Below, in pieces: positions 54,940 through 63,206 of a DNA stretch of 64,000 bases; within the stretch, counting starts at the first letter, position 1, and every line of letters begins with the position of its first letter. The notes below the pieces were generated by a model. The model was given only the letters and a program-made list of their open reading frames with translations, ran no database searches and had not been told where the DNA came from. Origin of the DNA: Hyphomonas chukchiensis (GTDB taxonomy: Bacteria; Pseudomonadota; Alphaproteobacteria; Caulobacterales; Hyphomonadaceae). Made by a program: the position numbers and the translations under genes. The stretch lies in contig NZ_AWFG01000096.1 of assembly GCF_000682695.1 (NCBI RefSeq), forward strand, positions 59,705 to 123,704. The letters run 5' to 3'.

Positions 54940-55500
54940 TCAGGCGCTGCCGCCCTCGACATGGAGGCGGCCCGAATCAATTCCCATCCGGCCAAGCGCG
55001 TGACGCCATTTGAGGTCGTGGCCTTCACCGAAGACGAGATCGTCATCCGGTTCACCGACAATCCAGGCATTGGCCGCGAGTTCGATTTCCAGCTGTCCGG
55101 CGCCCCAACCGGAATAGCCGAGCGCCAGCACCGATTTGCGGGGCGCGGCGCTGGAGCCGATCAGCTGCAACATGTCGCGCGTGGCCGTCATGCAGAAGGC
55201 GCCATCAATCTCCAGCGTTGCGCCTTCGCTGATGACATCATCGGTGTGTATGACGAAGCCGCGATCCGTATTGACCGGGCCGCCATCGAGGACTGGCGCA
55301 TCCGGTACGCCGAGTTCCGTGGAGACGTCGAGCTGTTCGAACAGCTCCGGCAGGCGGATGCCTTCCATCGGCTTGTTCAGCACGATGCCCATCGCAAAGT
55401 CCGGCGAGTGCGCGCAAAGGAGGATGACCGACCGCGAAAATCGCGGGTCGCCGATGCTCGGCAGAGCGATCAGAAGCTTGCCGGTCAGGTCTGTGTCCAT
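54940..55500 (-). CDS. YqgE/AlgH family protein (DUF179)
   Basis: A 186-residue soluble protein of the UPF0301 family, whose members occur near ruvX/pyrB in gammaproteobacteria and affect alginate production (AlgH) in some. Marks: TGKLLIALPSIGDPRFSRSVI, GIVLNKPMEG, GGPVNTDRGFVIHT and GYSGWGAGQLEIEL. The function is not settled. The ATG at 55500 with AAGGAG upstream is used. It is divergent from the peroxiredoxin gene. Confidence 0.9.
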   Translation of the reverse strand: MDTDLTGKLLIALPSIGDPRFSRSVILLCAHSPDFAMGIVLNKPMEGIRLPELFEQLDVSTELGVPDAPVLDGGPVNTDRGFVIHTDDVISEGATLEIDGAFCMTATRDMLQLIGSSAAPRKSVLALGYSGWGAGQLEIELAANAWIVGEPDDDLVFGEGHDLKWRHALGRMGIDSGRLHVEGGSA

Positions 55501-55623
55501 GGGCGATGAGGCTCCTTTTTCCCAAGGCTGGGGCAAGGCCGGCATTTTGGCAAGGGCGTTGCGCCTTGCCGCAGCAGCGCGTCGGCCCTATGTCCAAGGC
55601 CATATCAGCAAGGAGATACACAG

Positions 55624-56106
55624 ATGAGCATCAAGGTTGGCGACAAGCTTCCGGACGCAACTTTCATGGAAATGACCAGTGACGGCCCTCAGCCGCGCAC
55701 TACGGCAGACGTTTTCAGCGGCAAGACGATTGCCCTCTTCGCCGTGCCGGGCGCCTTTACGCCGACATGCTCAGCCCGCCACCTCCCGGGCTTCATCGAC
55801 AAGGCCGACGAATTCAAGGGCAAGGGCGTCGACGAGATTGTCTGCACTTCGGTGAACGATGTGTTCGTCATGGGCGCATGGGGCAAGTCGGCCAGCGCCG
55901 GCGAGACCGTGCGCATGCTGGCCGACGGCAATGGCGCCTTCGCTTCGGCTGTCGGCCTTGAGCTTGACGGCACGGGCTTTGGCATGGGCAAGCGCTCGCA
56001 GCGCTATTCCATGCTGGTGAAAGATGGTGTCGTGGCAGAGCTCAATGTCGAGCAGGGACCGGAATTCAAGGTTTCCAGCGCGGATTACCTGCTCGGCCAG
56101 CTTTAG
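55624..56106 (+). CDS. peroxiredoxin, Prx5 type
   Basis: A 160-residue thiol peroxidase that reduces H2O2 and organic peroxides. The peroxidatic cysteine lies in PGAFTPTCSARHLPGF (about residue 48), the Prx5 signature. The Prx5 pattern at GRSQRY is here GKRSQRYSMLVKDG. No second conserved resolving cysteine is evident besides CTSVND (about 73), so glutathione or glutaredoxin may be the reductant, as inference. GAGAT lies upstream. A terminator follows at 56146. Confidence 0.92.
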   Translation: MSIKVGDKLPDATFMEMTSDGPQPRTTADVFSGKTIALFAVPGAFTPTCSARHLPGFIDKADEFKGKGVDEIVCTSVNDVFVMGAWGKSASAGETVRMLADGNGAFASAVGLELDGTGFGMGKRSQRYSMLVKDGVVAELNVEQGPEFKVSSADYLLGQL

Positions 56107-56145
56107 GCCCGCTACGTAATATCCATTAAACAAATCAAGCCATTG

Positions 56146-56190
56146 TCGGCGCGCTCGGGGGGACCGGGCGCGCCGATTTCGTTGTTTTAT
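56146..56190 (+). terminator. rho-independent terminator after peroxiredoxin gene
   Basis: A 9-bp stem TCGGCGCGC/GCGCGCCGA (56146-56154 with 56168-56176) is followed by TTTCGTTGTTTTATT. Confidence 0.8.
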
Positions 56191-56248
56191 TATTGATTAT
56201 CGGCAAACTGTCCCCCACATAAAATGTAACGGAATGAGGAGAGGGAAA

Positions 56249-57217
56249 ATGGATTCATCAACTGCTGTCTACGTGCTCATAATGGTCGTCGCGGTCGTGG
56301 CCATACTAGCGACCGTAAAGCAGGTGCCTCAGGGCTATAATTGGACGGTCGAGAACTTCGGCGCGTACAGCAAGACCCTTACCCCCGGCCTGCATTTAAT
56401 CATACCGATCTGGCAAAAGGTCGGACGCAAGATGAACATGATGGAGACCGTGCTGGACGTGCCCCAGCAGGAAGTCATCACCAAGGACAATGCCATGGTG
56501 TCGTGCGATGCCATCGTGTTCATCCAGGTGATTGATGCGGTCAATGCGGCCTACGAGGTCAACAATCTCCACAATGCGATCCAGAACCTGGCGCTGACCA
56601 ATATCCGTACTGTGGTTGGCTCGATGGACCTTGATGAGGTCCTGTCGAACCGCGACGATATCAATGCGCGGCTGCTGCACGTGATTGATGCGGCGACGAA
56701 CCCTTGGGGCGTGAAGGTGACGCGGATCGAGATTGCCGATCTCAGCCCGCCCGCCGACATTACAGAGGCGATGAACCGCCAGATGAAGGCCGAGCGCCTG
56801 AAGCGGGCGGAAATCCTGACGGCCGAGGGCGACAAACAGTCGGCCATCCTGAAGGCCGAGGGCCAGAAGCAGGCGAAGATCCTGGAAGCCGAGGGCCGGC
56901 GCGAAGCGGCCTTCCGCGATGCCGAGGCCCGCGAACGTGAAGCCGAGGCCGAGGCCAAGGCGACGGCCATGGTCAGCGAGGCGATCGCCAAGGGCGACGT
57001 CAACGCGATCAACTACTTCCTGGGCCAGGCCTATGTGGCCGCGTTCGAGAAGCTGGCAACCAGCCCGCAGCAGCGCACGGTCATAATCCCGGCAGAATTC
57101 TCCAGCATTCTCGGAACGATCGAGGGCATTCGCGGCCTGACCGGGGCGGCCAAAGAGGCGCAGACGCCGCCACGGCCGCAGGGCGGCGCGGTGCCGCCGA
57201 CGCGGCGGCAGGACTAG
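56249..57217 (+). CDS. qmcA: SPFH/band 7 (stomatin-like) membrane protein
   Basis: A 322-residue inner-membrane scaffold of the stomatin/QmcA group. It has one N-terminal membrane helix (about 6-26), the band 7 domain (about 30-195: VPQGYNWTVENFGAY, TLTPGLHLIIPIWQK, VLDVPQQEVITKDNAMVSCDA split), a long Glu/Ala-rich coiled coil (about 190-250), and a Pro/Arg-rich tail. Such proteins form membrane microdomain rings, often with an NfeD partner, which follows here. GGAGAGG lies before the ATG at 56249. The qmcA name is by similarity. Confidence 0.88.
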   Translation: MDSSTAVYVLIMVVAVVAILATVKQVPQGYNWTVENFGAYSKTLTPGLHLIIPIWQKVGRKMNMMETVLDVPQQEVITKDNAMVSCDAIVFIQVIDAVNAAYEVNNLHNAIQNLALTNIRTVVGSMDLDEVLSNRDDINARLLHVIDAATNPWGVKVTRIEIADLSPPADITEAMNRQMKAERLKRAEILTAEGDKQSAILKAEGQKQAKILEAEGRREAAFRDAEAREREAEAEAKATAMVSEAIAKGDVNAINYFLGQAYVAAFEKLATSPQQRTVIIPAEFSSILGTIEGIRGLTGAAKEAQTPPRPQGGAVPPTRRQD

Positions 57218-57249
57218 GCACCTAAACACAAGCGAGGAGACTTCAGACC

Positions 57250-57717
57250 ATGGAACAGATTCTCGGCGAACTGACTGTGTGGCACTGGCTGGCGCTGGGC
57301 CTTGTCCTCTTCGGCATCGAGATGATGACCGGCACATTCGACCTGTTGATGGTGTCCATCGCGGCGTGGCTGACCGGGGGCTTTGCCTGGGCCGCGCCGG
57401 AGGCCTATGCCGTCTGGCAGGGCCAGCTGGCCTTCTTCGGGATTGCGGCGCTTGCGCTCATCGTCATTGGGCGGACGCTCCTGTCCGGCATGCGCAATCG
57501 CGGCGATGAGCACCCGACGCTGAACAAGCGCATGGTGAGCCTTGTCGGCCAGCGCGGGCAGGCGACAGGCGACTTTTCCGGCGGCAATGGCCAGATCAAG
57601 ATCGGCGATTCCGTCTGGGGCGCAGAAGCCGCCGACCGGATGGTGCCCATCCACGCCGGCGACTCGGTTGTCGTCGAGGGCGCGCGGATGACCACGGCCA
57701 TCGTGCGCAAGGTCTGA
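57250..57717 (+). CDS. NfeD family membrane protein
   Basis: A 155-residue protein with two to three N-terminal membrane helices (about 10-85) and a C-terminal OB-fold-like domain (about 90-155: LVGQRGQATGDFSG, GDSVWGAEAAD, VVVEGARMTTAIVRKV). It is the short NfeD type, partner of the SPFH protein encoded 32 bases upstream. It is convergent with the S10 peptidase gene, with 3 bases between. Confidence 0.87.
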   Translation: MEQILGELTVWHWLALGLVLFGIEMMTGTFDLLMVSIAAWLTGGFAWAAPEAYAVWQGQLAFFGIAALALIVIGRTLLSGMRNRGDEHPTLNKRMVSLVGQRGQATGDFSGGNGQIKIGDSVWGAEAADRMVPIHAGDSVVVEGARMTTAIVRKV

Positions 57718-57720
57718 CGC

Positions 57721-59235
57721 TTACTGGCCGGCCTTGATGAAGGCGCGTACGTCGTCTGACAGTTTCTTGCCGTCCTGTTCGGCGAGATACATCATGTGGC
57801 CGGCATCGTAATAATCGTATTGCACGCGCTCCGGCACGATGCCGTTCTTCTGAAGGGCCATCTCGGCGCCGAAGAAGGGCGTGGCGAGATCGTACCAGCC
57901 GGTGGCGAGCATGACTTTCAGCTCCGGGTTCTCGCGCATGCCCTTGCCTAGCCATGGCGTGACGTTGACATATTCCGGCCAGCCTGAATCATTCAGGCTC
58001 CAGTTCCATTTCGAGCCGGGCTCACCTGTCAGAACCTTGTAGGGGCGGTTGAAGTCCACTTTCAGTTCGCGCGTGAGATAGTCGTTGAGCGCGGCGACAT
58101 AGGCGACGTCCATTCCGTAGCCGGATGGATCATTCTCCGGCGAGTCGCTTGTGCCTTCCGGATCGACACCCTTGTAGCGGCCATCAAAGCGGCCGACGGT
58201 GTAGCCTTCACGGCGCAGGAGTTCCTTGCGGAAGCGCGTCGGATCAACCCGCAGGTGGGCCTGCTGGATCCATTCAGCCGAGACGCCGAGATAGGCGCTC
58301 ATGTCTTTCGCGATGGCCGCTTCCTGTGCGGGGCTGAGCGTGTTGCCGCGGATGAGGGCTGGGGCCAGCGTGTCTGTGGCATAGGTGCGGGCATCGCGCA
58401 GGAAGGCGTCGAAATTCCCATTCCATTTCGCCTTGTCGGCCTTGCCATGATACCAGGCGATGGCGGCCTCGGACGGGAAATAGGCCAAGTGGGCGGTGTC
58501 GTTGCCGGGGGCGAATTCGCCGGTCTGGAAATCGAGGATCGCGGAGATTAGGATCACGCCATTGAGGCCGATACCGTTCCAGCCGCCCTGGAGTTTCTCG
58601 GTGAGGGCGGCGGCGCGCGTCGTCCCGTAGCTTTCGCCGGCGAGGAATTTCGGGCTGTTCCAGCGGCCGTTCTCGGTGATCCATATGCGGATGAATTCCG
58701 CGATGCTGTCAGCGTCTTCATTGACGCCGTAGAATTCCTTGCCGTCATTGTCGCCGAGGGGGCGGGAATAGCCAGTGCCGACGGGATCGATGAAGACCAT
58801 GTCGGTGACGTCGAGCAGGGAGTTCTGGTTGTCGCGGATCGTGTAGGGCGGCGCGCCGACGCCGGAGGCATTGGACGGCGTGACGACCTGCTTCGGACCG
58901 AAGGCGCCCATGTGGAGCCAGAGCGAGGCGGAGCCGGGGCCGCCATTGAAGATGAAGGTGACGGGGCGTGTGCGGTCTTCGCCATCGCGGACATAGGAGA
59001 CGGAGAAGATGGAGGCCTTGGGCTCGCCCTTGTCGTCGCGCAGGTAGGTCTCGCTGGCGACGGTCTTGTACTTAATCGCCTCGCCATTCAGCTTCAGCGT
59101 GTGGTCGGAAGCGAAGCGCTCGGGATTGGGGATGTCTACCTTTTCCTTGGCGGCTTCAGGCTTGTCGGCCTTTTCGTCAGCAAATCCGGGTGCGGCCACG
59201 AGGGCCAGGCACATGGCCAGAAAGAGTGCGCGCAT
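57721..59235 (-). CDS. S10 family serine carboxypeptidase, exported
   Basis: A 504-residue periplasmic peptidase with a signal peptide (MRALFLAMCLALVAAPGFA). It has the alpha/beta-hydrolase fold of S10 carboxypeptidases: oxyanion region FIFNGGPGSASLWLHMG, FIDPVGTGYSRP, the nucleophile in GESYGT, the aspartate in TGWYDLATPF and the histidine in DAGHMMY. It likely removes C-terminal residues from peptides taken up for nutrition. The ATG at 59235 with GAGGA upstream is used; the frame runs on to 59460 without a signal peptide. Confidence 0.9.
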   Translation of the reverse strand: MRALFLAMCLALVAAPGFADEKADKPEAAKEKVDIPNPERFASDHTLKLNGEAIKYKTVASETYLRDDKGEPKASIFSVSYVRDGEDRTRPVTFIFNGGPGSASLWLHMGAFGPKQVVTPSNASGVGAPPYTIRDNQNSLLDVTDMVFIDPVGTGYSRPLGDNDGKEFYGVNEDADSIAEFIRIWITENGRWNSPKFLAGESYGTTRAAALTEKLQGGWNGIGLNGVILISAILDFQTGEFAPGNDTAHLAYFPSEAAIAWYHGKADKAKWNGNFDAFLRDARTYATDTLAPALIRGNTLSPAQEAAIAKDMSAYLGVSAEWIQQAHLRVDPTRFRKELLRREGYTVGRFDGRYKGVDPEGTSDSPENDPSGYGMDVAYVAALNDYLTRELKVDFNRPYKVLTGEPGSKWNWSLNDSGWPEYVNVTPWLGKGMRENPELKVMLATGWYDLATPFFGAEMALQKNGIVPERVQYDYYDAGHMMYLAEQDGKKLSDDVRAFIKAGQ

Positions 59236-59311
59236 CTTGTAATTCCTCAGTATTTCAATTTGGGCGGGACAGTACCAGCGGCGCGCGCCACCGCAAGGCC
59301 ATAAGCAAGTT

Positions 59312-59339
59312 GGCCCCGCACCTGGTGGGATGCGGGGCC
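59312..59339. other. hairpin between fasciclin and S10 peptidase genes
   Basis: Perfect 9-bp arms GGCCCCGCA/TGCGGGGCC (59312-59320 with 59331-59339). The flanking bases lack a T-tract on either strand, so it is a processing or attenuation hairpin rather than a standard terminator. Confidence 0.45.
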
Positions 59340-59365
59340 GATCATCATGCCGTATGAGGTGGGGC

Positions 59366-59995
59366 CTAACCCGGCATGACAACCGTATCGATGAGGTGGA
59401 CGACACCGTTCGACGCGTCGATATCGGTGGCGGTGACCGTGGCAGTGGCGCCGGTGGCATCCGTCAGGACGACATTGCCGTCGACGATGGAGGCCGTCAG
59501 GGGGGCGCCGTTCACGGTGGTGATCGTGTAGGTGCCGCCATTGTCCGTGATCGCCTGGACAAGATCAGCGGCCATGACCTCACCCGCGACGACGTGATAG
59601 GTCAGCACGGCGCTGAGCGTTTCCTTGTTCTCCGGCATCAGCAGCGTTTCGACGGTGCCTTCAGGCAGTTTGGCGAAGGCGCTGTTTGGCGGCGCAAAGA
59701 CCGTGAACGGCCCGTCGCTGTTCAGCGTGTCGACAAGACCGGCGGCTGTCACGGCGGCGACGAGGGTGGACAGGTCGTCCGTTCCGGCAGCGACTTCAAC
59801 GATGGTGCCGGCTTCAGGCGCGGCATCTTCCATCATGGGCTCAGCGGCAGGCATTTCTGCTTCAACGGCCATTTCGGTTTCGGCCGCCGCCGGGGCGGCG
59901 TCATAATCGGCCTTGTCGGATGCGTCTTCGCAGGCGGCGAGCGTAAGCGAGGAGGCCATTGCGGTGGCGATAAAAAGGTGTGTTTTGAGGGGCAT
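59366..59995 (-). CDS. fasciclin (FAS1) domain lipoprotein
   Basis: A 209-residue lipoprotein. The lipobox LAAC (cysteine about residue 22) is followed by an Ala/Glu/Met-rich acidic linker (to about 65) and one FAS1 domain (about 70-209) with DGPFTVFAPPNSAFAKLPEGT, LTYHVVAGEV and NGVVHLIDTVVMPG (H2 and terminal box). FAS1 domains mediate adhesion or envelope interactions. AAGGAGAG precedes the ATG. It lies upstream of the S10 peptidase gene on the same strand. Confidence 0.92.
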   Translation of the reverse strand: MPLKTHLFIATAMASSLTLAACEDASDKADYDAAPAAAETEMAVEAEMPAAEPMMEDAAPEAGTIVEVAAGTDDLSTLVAAVTAAGLVDTLNSDGPFTVFAPPNSAFAKLPEGTVETLLMPENKETLSAVLTYHVVAGEVMAADLVQAITDNGGTYTITTVNGAPLTASIVDGNVVLTDATGATATVTATDIDASNGVVHLIDTVVMPG

Positions 59996-60093
59996 AAGTG
60001 TCTCTCCTTGCGATGCGCGTGCGTGCGCATACCCCTGTGTACGCAGGGGAGGCGAGACGGTTTACTTTTTGTTAAAATAAATTCTGGCGCGCG

Positions 60094-60831
60094 CTAGCCG
60101 GAATCCCACGCGCCCTCCAGCGCGGCGTCAGCGCCCCAGCAGACATAGGTGATCGCAGACCGGGTCAGCTCGCCCAGCGGACGGCTGGCGCGGCCGGGCA
60201 TCAGGCTGCGCGGGCGGATGGGGGAAAGACGGGTGAGGCGGCCGGCCTCACGGGCGCCGCGCAGGCGCGCGATGAGGCGGGCAAGCCGGGCGGCATGGGC
60301 ATCCGGTTCGGCCAGCACGGCGTCGAGGCGCGACAGACGCGCGAGCAATGGGGCGGCCGGGAGCGGAGGAAGCGGCGCTTCGCCGGGCAGCGGCTGCCAC
60401 TCCATGCCGGAGCCGAAGACGAAAATGCGCGGGCCGAATTTGACGAAGGGTGTCGCGTCTGAGGGCAGGCGGATGGTGAGGGGTTCGGTGAGGAGGAATT
60501 GGGAAGCGCGGTTTGGATTCGCCGCCCCTGCCTCCGTCCCTGCCTTCGCAGAGAGAACGGGGCTGTTGGCTTTGGGGGAAAGTTGGCCTGAGGCCCCGGC
60601 GTTCGCCGGGGGCACGGGGGAGATCGGGGCTTTCAGGGCAAGGATCAGCAGCATGCGGCGCACCATGGACTCGGCGGGGCGCAGGATGCGGAGGACCTCG
60701 TTATGCACATGCCGCGCGACCATCTCGGCCGCCGGGTCCTTCACCAGCTGCCGCGCCCACCAGGCAAGCTTCTTCACACGCGGCCAGTTCCAGGCGAGCA
60801 GATCGAGCAGGAGGGCGGGCGTGAATTGCAT
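60094..60831 (-). CDS. unknown-family protein, paralogue of 34366-34962, with REP-like insertion
   Basis: A 245-residue Ala/Leu/Arg/Pro-rich protein of no family that I recognise. It has an N-terminal helical part (LLLDLLAWNWPRVKKLAWWA), a hydrophobic segment at about 60-72 (MVRRMLLILALKAP), a Pro/Ala/Gly-rich linker (about 75-115) and a C-terminal helical part ending in WDSG. The linker residues PVPPANAGASG and PVLSAKAGTEAG are translations of REP-like palindromes. The C-terminal part matches the protein near 34.4 kb. The ATG at 60831 has no ribosome-binding site but TATCAT ends seven bases upstream, suggesting a leaderless mRNA. Confidence 0.65.
   Translation of the reverse strand: MQFTPALLLDLLAWNWPRVKKLAWWARQLVKDPAAEMVARHVHNEVLRILRPAESMVRRMLLILALKAPISPVPPANAGASGQLSPKANSPVLSAKAGTEAGAANPNRASQFLLTEPLTIRLPSDATPFVKFGPRIFVFGSGMEWQPLPGEAPLPPLPAAPLLARLSRLDAVLAEPDAHAARLARLIARLRGAREAGRLTRLSPIRPRSLMPGRASRPLGELTRSAITYVCWGADAALEGAWDSG
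60526..60616. repeat. two REP-like palindromes inside a coding sequence
   Basis: Copy one (about 60526-60561) contains CTGCCTTCGCAG. Copy two contains the near-perfect palindrome CCCCGGCGTTCGCCGGGG (60594-60611). Both resemble the intergenic palindrome at 33460 (CCGGCGAAGGCCGG) and are read in frame in the 60094-60831 gene. Confidence 0.55.
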
Positions 60832-60925
60832 GCGCCGTATGATACGGGCAGTGCGGAGGGGTGGGATAAGTTTTTTGTTTTGCCTGGTCGTCGCTGCGGT
60901 CTTCCGGATAGGGTGAAGGTTCGGT

Positions 60926-61020
60926 GACCCCTCACCCCCAACCCCCTCTCCCAAGGGAGAGGGGGCTTTTAGGCGCGCGCTCCCTTCTCCCTTGGGAGAA
61001 GGGCCGGGGATGAGGGGTGG
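60926..61020. repeat. paired GC-rich inverted repeat
   Basis: Arms 60926-60965 and 60981-61020 are near reverse complements, each with its own hairpin: CCCCTCTCCC-AA-GGGAGAGGGG on the left and CCCTTCTCCC-TT-GGGAGAAGGG on the right, a paired (compensated) difference. It lies between the unknown-family gene and the DUF559 gene, and is the same design as 26704. Confidence 0.8.
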
Positions 61021-61029
61021 CGGTATTTC

Positions 61030-61374
61030 TTACAGACCCAAGTGTTCAGTGACGATGGCGAGCAGGTGATCCGCGCTTAGTGCTGTTTGTGTATCGACGC
61101 GAAGGAAGTGCCAGCCGCGTTGTTCGATCTCCGACTGGCGCCGTGCGTCGGCGGATCGGGCTTCGGGGCTATCATGGATGCCGCCATCGATTTCGATAAC
61201 GAGCCAGGCTTTCGGGATGGCGAAGTCGACGACATAGCCTGCGATTGGGTGCTGGCGTCGGACGGGGAAGCCGTGGGTGCGCAATGTGCGGAGGGCTTGC
61301 CATGCGGCAGCTTCCGGGGCGTTGGCGGTCTGGCGGAGACGGCGGGCGCGGCTGGTGTCCGGGGAGCGGGGCAT
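61030..61374 (-). CDS. DUF559 endonuclease-like protein
   Basis: A 114-residue protein of the DUF559 family, which has the PD-(D/E)xK nuclease fold related to very-short-patch repair endonucleases. It shows an Arg-rich N-terminus (SRARRLRQTANAPEAAAW), FPVRRQHPIAGYVVDFAI with the fold's aspartate, and LVIEIDGGIHD with the acidic E-x-D. It ends with GWHFLRVDTQTALS. The active-site pattern looks intact. It is flanked within 10 and 40 bases by GC-rich repeat elements. The biological role of the family is unknown. Confidence 0.85.
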   Translation of the reverse strand: MPRSPDTSRARRLRQTANAPEAAAWQALRTLRTHGFPVRRQHPIAGYVVDFAIPKAWLVIEIDGGIHDSPEARSADARRQSEIEQRGWHFLRVDTQTALSADHLLAIVTEHLGL

Positions 61375-61412
61375 GGGAGCATCATGGCAGGAAATTTTGA
61401 TGTGGGGAGTCT

Positions 61413-61453
61413 GTGACCCCTTACCCCCGGCCCCTCTCCCGAGGGAGAGGGGA
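61413..61453. repeat. single-arm GC-rich repeat element
   Basis: One arm of the paired element: C-rich lead (GACCCCTTACCCCC) followed by the hairpin CCCCTCTCCC-GA-GGGAGAGGGG. It lies between the DUF559 gene and the UPF0126 gene and may end the latter's transcript. Confidence 0.7.
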
Positions 61454-61462
61454 GAAGGACAT

Positions 61463-62071
61463 TCAAAACGGCGACTTCGGCAGTGACAGCTTGAACACGA
61501 TCGCCAGTGCGCGGAGCGTGAAGGCCGCGGCGAGGCCGCCGGCGAAGGCGGTGGTTTCGGGGAGGCCGTAGGTGGCGAGGGCGAAATAGACGCCTGCGCC
61601 GAGCAGGGCGGCGGTGGCGTAGATGTCCTTCTTCAGGAGGAGCGGTTCCTCATTGGCGACGACATCGCGCATCAGGCCGCCGGCGCTGGCGGTGAGGGCG
61701 CCCATGATGAGCACGACGGCGAGGCCATGCTCAAGGCTCATGGCCTTGGCCGCGCCGGTGACGGCGAAGAGCGACAGGCCGAAGGCATCGGCCCAGCGCA
61801 GGGGACGGAAGTTTTCCAGCCAGCGATGGCAGACGAAGGCCGTCAGGCCGCCTGCGATGGCGAGGAGAAGGGTCGGCGTATCCGACAGCCAGAAGACGGG
61901 CTGGTCGAGAATGAGGTCGCGCAGCGTGCCGCCGCCAATGGCAGGCAGGAAGGCGAGCACGATGACGCCGAACAGGTCCATGTCCTTGCGCACGGCGACG
62001 ATGCCGCCGGAAATGGCGAAAACGAACACGCCGACGCGGTCAAACAGGGTAAGGATGAGTTCGGGGGACAT
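61463..62071 (-). CDS. UPF0126/TRIC-like membrane protein (YicG/YadS type)
   Basis: A 202-residue inner-membrane protein with seven helices built as two repeats of the glycine-rich motif: FAISGGIVAVRKDMDLFGV, FLPAIGGGTLRDLIL in the first half, and FAVTGAAKAM, ALTASAGGLMRDVVANEEP in the second. This is the UPF0126 family, whose structures resemble trimeric TRIC cation channels. Ion transport is likely; the physiological role is unknown. AGGAG lies before the ATG at 62071. Confidence 0.87.
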   Translation of the reverse strand: MSPELILTLFDRVGVFVFAISGGIVAVRKDMDLFGVIVLAFLPAIGGGTLRDLILDQPVFWLSDTPTLLLAIAGGLTAFVCHRWLENFRPLRWADAFGLSLFAVTGAAKAMSLEHGLAVVLIMGALTASAGGLMRDVVANEEPLLLKKDIYATAALLGAGVYFALATYGLPETTAFAGGLAAAFTLRALAIVFKLSLPKSPF

Positions 62072-62164
62072 GGGCCCGCTCCTGTGATGCGGTTGGATGA
62101 CGCGCCTGTGGGCGGGTCTTCGCGGTATCATGGCAGAGAGCGGGGCGTGTCGCGAGTGGGGCTT

Positions 62165-62250
62165 CCCCTCACCCCCGGCCCTTGCCCGGGCAATCGCAAT
62201 GCGATTGCTGATCCGGGCAAGTCCACAAGGGAGAGGGGGGAGACTGAGCT
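62165..62250. repeat. GC-rich repeat with nested hairpin insert
   Basis: The C-rich lead and the trailing GGGAGAGGGGGG of the repeat family flank an inserted double hairpin: TTGCCCGG pairs with CCGGGCAA, and inside it GCAATCGCAATGCGATTGC folds on itself. It lies between the UPF0126 gene (whose start is to the left) and the YghU gene. Confidence 0.7.
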
Positions 62251-63121
62251 AGCTCTGGGCTTCGAGCTTGTCTTGCGTTTTGGTGTCGAAGTCGCTGGCG
62301 TCGTGGCGTTCGCGCAGCTGGGATTCCGGCTTGCCGAAGGTGCGGTTGACCATCTGGCCACGCTTGACGGCAAGCCGCGCGCCGACCTGTTTCATCCAGC
62401 GGATGACATTGGTGTAGTCCTGCACCTGCAGGAACTCGCCGGCCTCGTAGACGGCGCCGGTGACGAGGGCGCCATACCAGGGCCAGACGGCCATGTCTGC
62501 AATCGAGTATTCGTCGCCGGCGAGGTATTCATTGTCCTTGAGGCGGCGGTCCAGCACGTCGAGCTGGCGCTTCACTTCCATGGCGTAGCGGTTGATCGGG
62601 TATTCGTACTTCTCTGGCGCATAGGCGTAGAAGTGGCCGAAGCCGCCGCCGAGGAAGGGCGTCGCCCCCATCTGCCACATCAGCCAGGAGATGGCCTCGG
62701 TGCGCTTGTGATGGTCGGTCGGCAGGAAGGCGCCGAACTTTTCAGCAAGGTAGAGCAGCATGGAGCCGGATTCGAAAATGCGGGTCGGCGGCGTGGTGGA
62801 ATGGTCCATCAGGGCCGGGATCTTGGAGTTCGGGTTCACGTCGACAAAGCCGGAGCCGAACTGGTCGCCCTCGCCGATATTGATCAGCCAGGCGTCATAT
62901 TCGGCGCCCTTGTGGCCGGCGGCGAGGAGTTCCTCGAACATGATCGTGACTTTGACGCCGTTTGGCGTGCCAAGCGAGTAGAGCTGGAAGGGATGCTTGC
63001 CGACGGGCAGCGCCTTCTCGTGGGTCGGGCCGGCGATCGGGCGGTTGATATTGGCGAACCGGCCCCCGCTTTCCTTGTCCCAGGTCCAGACTTTCGGCGG
63101 GGTGTAGGTCGGGTCGCTCAT
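62249..63121 (-). CDS. yghU: YghU-type glutathione transferase / disulfide oxidoreductase
   Basis: A 290-residue nu-class glutathione transferase-like enzyme that reduces disulfide-bonded substrates or peroxides using two glutathiones. It has an extended N-terminus (YTPPKVWTWDKESGGRFANINRP), a thioredoxin-like domain (FQLYSLGTPNGVKVTIMFEE, FVDVNPNSKIPAL, IFESGSMLLYLAE) and a C-terminal helical domain with GGGFGHFYAYAPEKYEYPI, all typical of YghU. The ATG at 63121 is followed by family-conserved sequence. It links functionally to gshA at 38 kb. Confidence 0.93.
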   Translation of the reverse strand: MSDPTYTPPKVWTWDKESGGRFANINRPIAGPTHEKALPVGKHPFQLYSLGTPNGVKVTIMFEELLAAGHKGAEYDAWLINIGEGDQFGSGFVDVNPNSKIPALMDHSTTPPTRIFESGSMLLYLAEKFGAFLPTDHHKRTEAISWLMWQMGATPFLGGGFGHFYAYAPEKYEYPINRYAMEVKRQLDVLDRRLKDNEYLAGDEYSIADMAVWPWYGALVTGAVYEAGEFLQVQDYTNVIRWMKQVGARLAVKRGQMVNRTFGKPESQLRERHDASDFDTKTQDKLEAQS

Positions 63122-63206
63122 GTCGCTTGCTCCGTGGTGTTTGGTTTGGCGTTGGACTTACATGTAGGAAGGCGCGGGCGTTTGTGAATGACAATCCGGT
63201 GAGGGC

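Noticed and set aside
59312..59339. Hairpin after the fasciclin gene as a rho-independent terminator
   Set aside because: The stem is good but neither side has a T-tract. It is reported as a hairpin only.
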